Positions 1-5,441 of a stretch of 15,496 nucleotides of DNA are shown one piece after another. How positions within the stretch are numbered: position 1 is the stretch's first letter; each line of letters begins with the position of its first letter. Source of the stretch: Anaerolineae bacterium (GTDB lineage: Bacteria; Chloroflexota; Anaerolineae; Anaerolineales; Villigracilaceae). Location: NCBI GenBank assembly GCA_003484265.1, contig DNDO01000175.1:1-15496 (forward strand), given 5' to 3'. The notes under the pieces were generated by a model. That model was given only the letters and a program-made list of their open reading frames with translations. It ran no database searches and was not told the origin of the DNA. Both the position numbers and the translations under genes were made by a program.

Positions 1-873
1 GAGAATTTCAGGATAGTAACCCTGCAAGACGAGAAGTCCCACTTCATCGCCGACGATGTTGGCTGTTGTCTCATTCATTGTGCGGAGTTCGGGTGTCTTG
101 CTGTAATTGAGCCCGAGCGGACGGAGGCTCAGGTAGTTATGAGTCCATTCGTGTGCGATGGTGCTGAGCATCCAGCGCAGGTCTGTGGTCTCCATCACCA
201 TGGTGGGGTAAACGCCAACACCGCCGATCGGCACAACCAACGTGGAGACATCGAGCGATTCGGCGACCTTATCTTCGAGCCTGATCTGTTCGTCGATTGT
301 CAATGTAGGCAGGACGGAGATGTTCGCGATCTGTTCGATCCTGCTCCGCGATGAAACGATGAGCGCGAGCGGCGTTGGAGAGCTGTGATATAAAACAGGA
401 GGCAAGGGTTGTCCGATGGTCGTCAGCCCCAATTGCGCGAGCGCTTCGGTCAATTGAGTTTGTAATATTGACTCGGCGAAGGGTGAAATTTCCTTCTGCC
501 TTTGTGTGAGTTCATCTCGTTGTGTTCGTAGGAGTAAAGACGCAGATTCTTTGTTGTTGATATTTGGATCGGCATATATTTGTTCGATGCGGTTTTCGGT
601 GTTTGCGATGTTCAATGTTATGCGAAGATATTCGAATACGATTTCCCTGTTTGTTTCCCTGTCGAATGTGAACGGTGAACCGATGGCGGCTTGTTCGATC
701 TTTGTCCATGTCGAATCCCATACCCAGTTGGGATAATCGAACTCGATCTCGCGCGTATGGACGCGTGTTCGATCTGCGTTACCCGTCAAGCGGGGGACAT
801 CACTGCCACCGATGATAATAAGTAAGATGATTACACTGACAATGTCCAATATGCGGGAAATACGAGAGAGCAT
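1..873 (-). CDS. Membrane-anchored putative zinc metallopeptidase (C-terminus outside window)
   Basis: The frame is open for 291 codons from the ATG at 873-871 to the window edge, so the C-terminus is missing. Residues about 8-28 form one hydrophobic segment, followed by a long, charged, probably extracytoplasmic region. H241-E242-W-T-H245 is a HExxH zinc motif. Twenty-three residues after the second His comes N267-E268-T-T-A, the spacing and context expected for the third ligand of a gluzincin peptidase, and G-D-E follows at 275-277. I infer a zinc-dependent peptidase tethered to the outer face of the membrane. I do not recognise the exact family and the substrate is unknown. There is no clear Shine-Dalgarno sequence, but a perfect TATAAT (minus strand, 886-881) ends seven bases before the ATG, so the message may be leaderless. 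It is divergent from the exporter operon at 1059. The coding frame is secure; the peptidase function is moderately supported. Confidence 0.8.
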   Translation of the reverse strand, partial: MLSRISRILDIVSVIILLIIIGGSDVPRLTGNADRTRVHTREIEFDYPNWVWDSTWTKIEQAAIGSPFTFDRETNREIVFEYLRITLNIANTENRIEQIYADPNINNKESASLLLRTQRDELTQRQKEISPFAESILQTQLTEALAQLGLTTIGQPLPPVLYHSSPTPLALIVSSRSRIEQIANISVLPTLTIDEQIRLEDKVAESLDVSTLVVPIGGVGVYPTMVMETTDLRWMLSTIAHEWTHNYLSLRPLGLNYSKTPELRTMNETTANIVGDEVGLLVLQGYYPEIL

Positions 874-880
874 ACGGAAA

Positions 881-886
881 ATTATA
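881..886 (-). promoter_or_regulatory. -10 box for the putative peptidase, possibly leaderless
   Basis: The minus strand reads TATAAT here, exactly seven bases before the ATG at 873. A start of transcription six to eight bases downstream of the box would fall on or next to the A of the start codon. No convincing -35 hexamer lies 16-18 bases upstream (the sequence there is CATCAC). Confidence 0.45.
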
Positions 887-970
887 CCCTTGCGTGACAG
901 ACGGTGATGCTGAGCTAATTAAATTCTTTTTCTGTTGTGCAAGATTTAGTTATCCCTCACTTGAAATTCA

Positions 971-998
971 TGGTCAATTCATAATTCTAGGGTATAAA
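971..998 (+). promoter_or_regulatory. Candidate promoter of the adaptor-ATPase-permease operon
   Basis: TGGTCA at 971-976 (four of six bases match TTGACA) is followed after 16 bases by TATAAA at 993-998 (five of six match TATAAT). The site is about 60 bases upstream of the adaptor start, in an AT-rich divergent intergenic region of 185 bp. It is a consensus match only; other AT-rich hexamers nearby could serve. Confidence 0.3.
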
Positions 999-1030
999 TC
1001 TGCCTTGGTATTCTATATATCTATATTAAC

Positions 1031-1044
1031 AAGGGATATCCCTT
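1031..1044. promoter_or_regulatory. Perfect 14-bp palindrome upstream of the adaptor gene
   Basis: AAGGGATATCCCTT is identical to its own reverse complement. It lies between the candidate promoter and the ribosome binding site at 1047, which suits a repressor operator. A hairpin would have little or no loop, so a DNA-level protein site is more likely than an RNA structure. A related inverted repeat lies upstream of the convergent operon at 11918-11934. Confidence 0.4.
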
Positions 1045-1046
1045 GC

Positions 1047-1051
1047 GGAGG
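1047..1051 (+). promoter_or_regulatory. Ribosome binding site that sets the adaptor start
   Basis: GGAGG ends seven bases before the ATG at 1059. This selects 1059 over the in-frame upstream start at 894, whose extra 55 codons would cover the promoter and palindrome and precede the membrane anchor. Confidence 0.8.
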
Positions 1052-1058
1052 TAATGTA

Positions 1059-2348
1059 ATGAGTAAATTTATAAAGAATAACCGGGTGGTCTTGATATTG
1101 CTGGTTGTTGCTGTAGCTTTGTTCGTTTTTTTTCGCGTCAGCCAGGCAAACAATGCTGATCTTGCCAGCCAGTTTCAAACAGATGTGATCGAACGCGGAA
1201 CATTAACTGCCACGATCGGCGCGACCGGAACCGTCCGCGCCCAACAGACTGCAGTATTGATCTGGCAGGCGGCTGGCACCGTGGATGTTGTAAATGTCAA
1301 GGTAGGTGATAATGTTCCTGCTGGTTTTGTGATGGCTTATTTAACGAAAACATCCCTGCCCCAAAGCATCATCCTTGCGGAAGCAGATCTTGCCAGCGCG
1401 AAAATGAGCCTCGACGCTCTGTTGAATTCCGACACGGCGCGGGCGCAAGCAGTTATCACATTGCGGGAGGCACAAAAAGCCTACGACAAAGCGTACAACT
1501 GGCGGCGTGAACTGGACAATGACCGTATCACTGTGCAGGAGATCATTTACAAGCAGGTCGGCGCATACAAAGTCCCGTCGCTCAAGGAATATAAAACGTG
1601 GGCTGATGATGCGACCAAGCAAAAAGCGCAGGAGGACCTCGATCTTGCAGAAGCAAAATTTAATGACGCCCAGCGTGAGTTTGATCGATTAACAAGCGGC
1701 AATGCGGAGGAGATCGTCGCCGCCCAAGCCCGCATAGATGCGGCTCAAGCGACCCTAAACCTGGCTCGTGTGTCTTCGCCATTTGCCGGTATCGTGACTG
1801 AATCCTACCCAATGCCCGGCGACCAGGTCAGCGCGGGTGCGACAGCATTTCGTATCGATGACCTTTCCAAGCTTCTAGTTGATGTGGACGTATCTGAAGT
1901 TGACATCAACACTGTCACAATCGGACAACCTGTCACCTTGACGTTTGATGCAATTCTCGGAAATGATTACCACGGTGAAGTCGTGGAAGTGGCGCAGACC
2001 GGTTCATCAGTTCAGGGAGTAGTTAACTTCAAAGTGACGGTTGAACTTTTGGATGCCGATGCCAGCGTAAAACCCGGCATGACCGCCGCAGTGAACATCA
2101 CTGTAAAAGAGTTGAACGATGTTGTCCTTATCCCGAACCGCGCCGTTCGATTGTCAGACGGCAACCGCGTTGTCTACCTGCTTGTGGATGGACAGCCAGT
2201 AAAGACGAATATCCGCCTTGGCTCATCATCCGAATCCATGAGCATAATTCTCAGCGGAGACGTCAAAGAAGGCGATGTCATAATTTTGAATCCGCCCGCT
2301 GAATTCCCAGGACCCGGCGGGGGTCCCGGGGGCGGGTTTGGCGGGTAA
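1059..2348 (+). CDS. HlyD/MacA-family adaptor subunit of an ABC exporter, membrane-anchored
   Basis: This 429-residue protein has a basic N-terminus and one membrane anchor (about 9-26), then the adaptor layout: a first lipoyl half and barrel strand (about 43-95), a long charged Ala/Glu/Lys-rich coiled-coil hairpin (about 104-237), a second lipoyl half (S239-P-F-A-G-I-V, then PGDQVSAG), a beta-barrel (about 270-345, with KPGMTAAV) and a membrane-proximal domain starting near VLIPNRAV (357-364). The hairpin is interrupted around 148-192 by a stretch containing VPSLKEYKTW, which the paralogue at 4338 shares. The last residues are Gly/Pro rich (GPGGGPGGGFGG). It should dock on the FtsX permease and couple substrate export to ATP hydrolysis. 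The ATPase follows after four bases and the permease after that, so they form one operon. The family is certain; the exported substrate is unknown. Confidence 0.9.
   Translation: MSKFIKNNRVVLILLVVAVALFVFFRVSQANNADLASQFQTDVIERGTLTATIGATGTVRAQQTAVLIWQAAGTVDVVNVKVGDNVPAGFVMAYLTKTSLPQSIILAEADLASAKMSLDALLNSDTARAQAVITLREAQKAYDKAYNWRRELDNDRITVQEIIYKQVGAYKVPSLKEYKTWADDATKQKAQEDLDLAEAKFNDAQREFDRLTSGNAEEIVAAQARIDAAQATLNLARVSSPFAGIVTESYPMPGDQVSAGATAFRIDDLSKLLVDVDVSEVDINTVTIGQPVTLTFDAILGNDYHGEVVEVAQTGSSVQGVVNFKVTVELLDADASVKPGMTAAVNITVKELNDVVLIPNRAVRLSDGNRVVYLLVDGQPVKTNIRLGSSSESMSIILSGDVKEGDVIILNPPAEFPGPGGGPGGGFGG
2319..2345 (+). other. G-rich tract with four G-runs, possible G-quadruplex
   Basis: Runs of G at 2319-2323, 2328-2332, 2334-2336 and 2343-2345 are separated by 4, 1 and 6 bases, which fits the usual G3+N1-7 pattern. 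The tract encodes the adaptor's Gly/Pro tail and ends at its stop codon, eight bases before the ATPase start. GGACCC (2310-2315) can instead pair with GGGTCC (2321-2326). Either structure could affect translation of the next gene, which has no good Shine-Dalgarno sequence. Confidence 0.4.
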
Positions 2349-2352
2349 CTCC

Positions 2353-3030
2353 ATGTCAAATGTAATCGAAGTGCACGACATTCGAAAAACATATCGAATG
2401 GGTGAAGTGGATGTACACGCTCTGCGCGGTGTCTCATTCACAATTAAACGCGGTGAGGTGGTGTCCATTATGGGTCCTTCCGGCTCAGGCAAGTCCACAC
2501 TGATGAATACGCTGGGTTGTTTGGACAGACCTACATCTGGCGAGTACCTGCTTGATGGCGAGACTGTTGCAACATTGAATGATGACCAATTGGCAGATAT
2601 TCGTAATCGTAAAGTTGGTTTTGTTTTTCAAAGTTTCAACCTGCTGACGAGACAGACCGCAATTACCAATGTGGAATTGCCTCTACGATATTCAGGAAAC
2701 CTTGAAGGACGCCGCGAACGCGCAATGGACGCTCTCAAAGCGGTAGGGTTGGGAGATCGCATGACGCATCGTCCTTATGAGCTATCAGGCGGTCAGCAGC
2801 AACGCGTTGCCGTTGCGCGGGCTATTGTTAACAATCCCGCCATCATCATGGCAGACGAACCGACCGGGAATCTTGATTCAAAGGTCGGGCAGGAGATTAT
2901 GAATCTTCTGCTCGGCTTAAACAAGGACATGGGGACGACGTTGATCATCATCACGCACGACTCAAAGATCGCTGAACAGACTCAACGGGTTGTCCGTTTG
3001 AAGGATGGCTTGCTGGAAGGTGACGCATGA
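2353..3030 (+). CDS. MacB/LolD-type ABC transporter ATP-binding protein
   Basis: This 225-residue cytoplasmic ATPase has all nucleotide-binding motifs: Walker A GPSGSGKST (41-49), Q-loop Q93 in FVFQSFNLL, signature LSGGQQQR (144-151), Walker B IIMADEPTGNLD (from 164) and switch H202 in ITHD. FNLL after the Q-loop and TGNLDS are typical of the MacB/LolD/FtsE group. The ATG at 2353 is four bases after the adaptor stop; a TTG at 2338 would add five residues but overlaps the adaptor and is less likely. The start has only G-rich sequence upstream, so translation is probably coupled to the adaptor gene. The stop overlaps the permease start. In E. coli MacB this domain is fused to the permease; here the two are separate genes. 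Confidence 0.95.
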   Translation: MSNVIEVHDIRKTYRMGEVDVHALRGVSFTIKRGEVVSIMGPSGSGKSTLMNTLGCLDRPTSGEYLLDGETVATLNDDQLADIRNRKVGFVFQSFNLLTRQTAITNVELPLRYSGNLEGRRERAMDALKAVGLGDRMTHRPYELSGGQQQRVAVARAIVNNPAIIMADEPTGNLDSKVGQEIMNLLLGLNKDMGTTLIIITHDSKIAEQTQRVVRLKDGLLEGDA

Positions 3031-4256
3031 GCATTGCACAATCCTTTTTTGAAGCGTTGGAAAGTTTAAGCGGAAACAAGTTGAGGTCCGGTCTTACCGT
3101 CTTAGGTATCGTGATCGGTGTTGCCGCTGTGATCGCGATGCTGGCAGTTGGGCAGGGGGCGCAAGCCTCCATCACAGGTTCGATCAGTGGCATTGGTACC
3201 AACCTCCTGTTCGTCTTTCGTGGCGACCCGGGAGATAACATCCGCAACCCCAAGCCGTTGACTTTGGGAGATGCCGATGCACTCCGCGATCAATTCGCGG
3301 CGCCGTCCATTGAAGCCGTTGCGCCCGCATTGCAGGGTAATGGGATTGTTTCGTACGGGGGCGAACAAACGTCTCCGCAGTTGTTTGGAGTCACGCCCGA
3401 ATACTTTCAGGTCCGCAACTTGAATGTTGCGGAGGGCGAATTGATAACAGAAGAACATATGCTGGGGAGAGCCTCGGTCGTATTGCTTGGATCCGAGGTA
3501 GCCAATACATTGTTTGGCCGCGTGAATGGACTTGTCGGCGAGACGGTCCGTATCGAGGGACAACCCTTCCGTGTGCTCGGCGTCCTGGAAACAAAAGGCG
3601 GCGGCGCGTTCGGTAGTGAAGATAATCAGGTGATCATCCCGTTCTCTACAGCCCAGGCGCGCCTTATCCGGCGCAATACAAGCGACCGCGTGGACGTTAT
3701 CTTTGTACAGGCATTGGACGGTGATGTTGTTACACAGGCATCTGACGAGATCTCACAGATATTGCGCACGCGTCATCGTACCCCGGTCGGGGCCGACGAT
3801 TTCACAGTCTTTACCCAGCAAGACCTGCTCTCTACATTTGAAACGATCACAGGCATCCTCACGATATTCCTCGGAGGCATCGCTGGAATATCACTGCTGG
3901 TGGGTGGTATCGGGATTATGAATATCATGCTGGTGTCTGTTACAGAACGTACGCGTGAGATCGGTTTGCGTAAGGCGCTCGGCGCGCGAAAACGCGATAT
4001 CTTAACGCAGTTCCTTACTGAATCTTCACTTCTCAGTCTCATTGGAGGGATGATCGGCATTGTCCTTGGCTGGTTGATCTCGTTTGCAGTCGGGCAGATC
4101 GCCGCAGCGAGCGGAACGGCATTTACTCCGCTAGTCGGCATTGACGCGATATTACTGGCCACGATCTTTTCTGCTGCAGTCGGATTGTTCTTTGGGATCT
4201 ATCCTGCGAACCGCGCAGCCAGTCTGGAGCCTGTTGAAGCATTGCGTTATGAGTAG
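3027..4256 (+). CDS. MacB-type FtsX-family ABC transporter permease
   Basis: This 409-residue protein has one N-terminal membrane segment (about 22-43), a large extracytoplasmic MacB periplasmic-core-type domain (about 47-265) and a C-terminal FtsX unit of three segments carrying ERTREIGLRKALGARK, the conserved cytoplasmic coupling region. It ends in the usual family signature PANRAASLEPVEALRYE. Four membrane segments and separation from the ATPase make it a split MacB. It starts inside the ATPase stop (ATGA overlap), with AAGGTGA a few bases upstream. Such permeases work as dimers, in a mechanotransmission mode that acts on substrates from the outer side of the membrane. Together with the adaptor at 1059 it forms a tripartite-like exporter, but no TolC-like channel gene is in the window. 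Substrate unknown. Confidence 0.94.
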   Translation: MSIAQSFFEALESLSGNKLRSGLTVLGIVIGVAAVIAMLAVGQGAQASITGSISGIGTNLLFVFRGDPGDNIRNPKPLTLGDADALRDQFAAPSIEAVAPALQGNGIVSYGGEQTSPQLFGVTPEYFQVRNLNVAEGELITEEHMLGRASVVLLGSEVANTLFGRVNGLVGETVRIEGQPFRVLGVLETKGGGAFGSEDNQVIIPFSTAQARLIRRNTSDRVDVIFVQALDGDVVTQASDEISQILRTRHRTPVGADDFTVFTQQDLLSTFETITGILTIFLGGIAGISLLVGGIGIMNIMLVSVTERTREIGLRKALGARKRDILTQFLTESSLLSLIGGMIGIVLGWLISFAVGQIAAASGTAFTPLVGIDAILLATIFSAAVGLFFGIYPANRAASLEPVEALRYE

Positions 4257-4284
4257 GGGCCGCGGTAAGCACATTGAGATATCG

Positions 4285-4311
4285 AGTATTATTGTAAAAT
4301 ATAATAATGCT
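4285..4311. promoter_or_regulatory. AT-rich inverted repeat with -10-like box before the second adaptor gene
   Basis: AGTATTATT (4285-4293) and AATAATGCT (4303-4311) pair over nine positions, one of them a G-T wobble, with a nine-base loop. The loop and right arm contain TATAAT (4300-4305), with TAAAAT at 4295-4300. TTGAGA at 4274 gives a poor 20-base spacing to TATAAT and about 15 to TAAAAT. The 81-base gap between permease and adaptor may therefore hold a weak separate promoter or an intercistronic hairpin. Confidence 0.3.
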
Positions 4312-4324
4312 TATTGGAATAATT

Positions 4325-4330
4325 GGAGGA
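4325..4330 (+). promoter_or_regulatory. Ribosome binding site that sets the lipoprotein start
   Basis: GGAGGA ends seven bases before the ATG at 4338. The in-frame TTG at 4323 overlaps this site and would put five polar residues before the signal peptide, so 4338 is the start. Confidence 0.8.
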
Positions 4331-4337
4331 ATTCATC

Positions 4338-5393
4338 ATGAATATAAAAGTAGTCGGGATGACCAGTCTGATCGTCCTGACATTAATACTTTCAAGTTGT
4401 GGGGCTATGGCTGAAGATCAAAATACTATCAACACTCCACAGCCGACAACCGATCAATCGTTTGTTTTGGATGATGATATTGTTACTGCATCCGCGGAAG
4501 TAGTGGCGGGAAAATATGCAAATCTTTCGTTCATGTTGGGATCTCCCAATGTTGAGATTTATGTGCAAGTGGGTGATACAGTAAAATCCGGCCAGATCTT
4601 AGCATCCTTTCCAGAAAATTCACTCCCTCAAACAATTGTCAATGCAAAAGCCGATCTGATACTTGCACAGGATGCATTAGATGATTTATTTATAGTTGAC
4701 ATTCCGCGTGCCCAGGCTATGATTGCTTTGAGGACTGCGGAAGAATTATATGAAGACGCAGTCGACTACAGGGAATCCTTGAACGAGGAAATTACGTACA
4801 AAGAAGTCACTACTAAAATTGAAAACACCCCGTTTGGAAAAGTCGAAGTTCCCAAGGTTAAGGAATATAAGGGGTTTGCCACTGAGGAACAAAAGGCTAA
4901 GGCAGACGAAGAGCTTGCACTAAGTAAGGCTGTGTTAGATGATGCCCGTCGTGAGATCGATAGATTGGATAATCTCCAGAATACACCGGATGTCCTCGCT
5001 GCGCAAACCCGGCTGGCAGCCATTGAATCATTGATCGATCAATCAAGTTTGCTCGCACCATTCGGTGGGACGATAGTCCAGCTTTATATAAATTCTGGTG
5101 AATTGGTATCGCCCGGTGTACCGGTCATTCTTCTTGCTGACCTATCGACCCTGCAGGTGAAGACAACTGACCTCAATGAAGTGGATGTCGCACGAATTCA
5201 GATTGGCGATGAAGCAGAAGTATCGTTCGATGCATTACCAAATACCAAGATAGCAGGGAAAGTCTCCGATATTTCTCTGAAGAATTCAGCCGGGTCAGGA
5301 GTTTATTATGATGTCTATGTCGTCCTTGATGAAATCCCCAATGGATTGCTCTGGGGAATGAGCGCCTTTGTAGAGATCAAGGTTTCCAGGTAG
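4338..5393 (+). CDS. HlyD/MacA-like adaptor lipoprotein, paralogue of the first adaptor
   Basis: This 351-residue protein begins with a lipoprotein signal peptide: a short basic start, a hydrophobic core (about 8-18) and the lipobox LSSC with acceptor Cys21. It then follows the adaptor plan: a first lipoyl half (VEIYVQVGDTVKSGQILA, about 72-89), a coiled-coil hairpin (about 97-237), a second lipoyl half (LLAPFGGTI, 238-246) and a barrel ending WGMSAFVEIKV. Many positions match the adaptor at 1059, including LPQ(S/T)I, KEYK and the ARRE(I)DRL stretch. It stops after the barrel, so the membrane-proximal domain of its paralogue is missing. A linker of about 25 residues follows the lipid anchor. 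It may be an alternative adaptor for the MacB-type permease upstream, or serve the convergent exporter at 5442-8791. The family is firm; the partner is inferred. Confidence 0.88.
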   Translation: MNIKVVGMTSLIVLTLILSSCGAMAEDQNTINTPQPTTDQSFVLDDDIVTASAEVVAGKYANLSFMLGSPNVEIYVQVGDTVKSGQILASFPENSLPQTIVNAKADLILAQDALDDLFIVDIPRAQAMIALRTAEELYEDAVDYRESLNEEITYKEVTTKIENTPFGKVEVPKVKEYKGFATEEQKAKADEELALSKAVLDDARREIDRLDNLQNTPDVLAAQTRLAAIESLIDQSSLLAPFGGTIVQLYINSGELVSPGVPVILLADLSTLQVKTTDLNEVDVARIQIGDEAEVSFDALPNTKIAGKVSDISLKNSAGSGVYYDVYVVLDEIPNGLLWGMSAFVEIKVSR

Positions 5394-5409
5394 TCAGAAT
5401 TAATAATGT

Positions 5410-5435
5410 AAAAAATCCCGCTTCATCGAGCGGGA
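5410..5435 (-). terminator. Rho-independent terminator of the four-gene minus-strand operon
   Basis: TCCCGCT (5416-5422) and AGCGGGA (5429-5435) form a perfect seven-base-pair stem with loop TCATCG. On the minus strand the stem is followed by six T (5415-5410), placing it just after the permease stop at 5442. On the plus strand the 3' side reads AATAAC, a poor U-tract, so it should terminate leftward transcription far better than rightward. Confidence 0.88.
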
Positions 5436-5441
5436 AATAAC

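Noticed and set aside
139..354. Short plus-strand open frame
   Set aside because: It is antisense to the HExxH protein, whose 291-codon frame with membrane anchor and zinc motif is clearly the real one.
894..1058. In-frame 55-codon N-terminal extension of the first adaptor
   Set aside because: It covers the candidate promoter and palindrome, lacks a ribosome binding site, and GGAGG seven bases before 1059 fits a real start followed at once by a membrane anchor.
3102..3563. 153-codon open frame on the minus strand
   Set aside because: It is antisense to the MacB-type permease, with no recognisable motif and no ribosome binding site.
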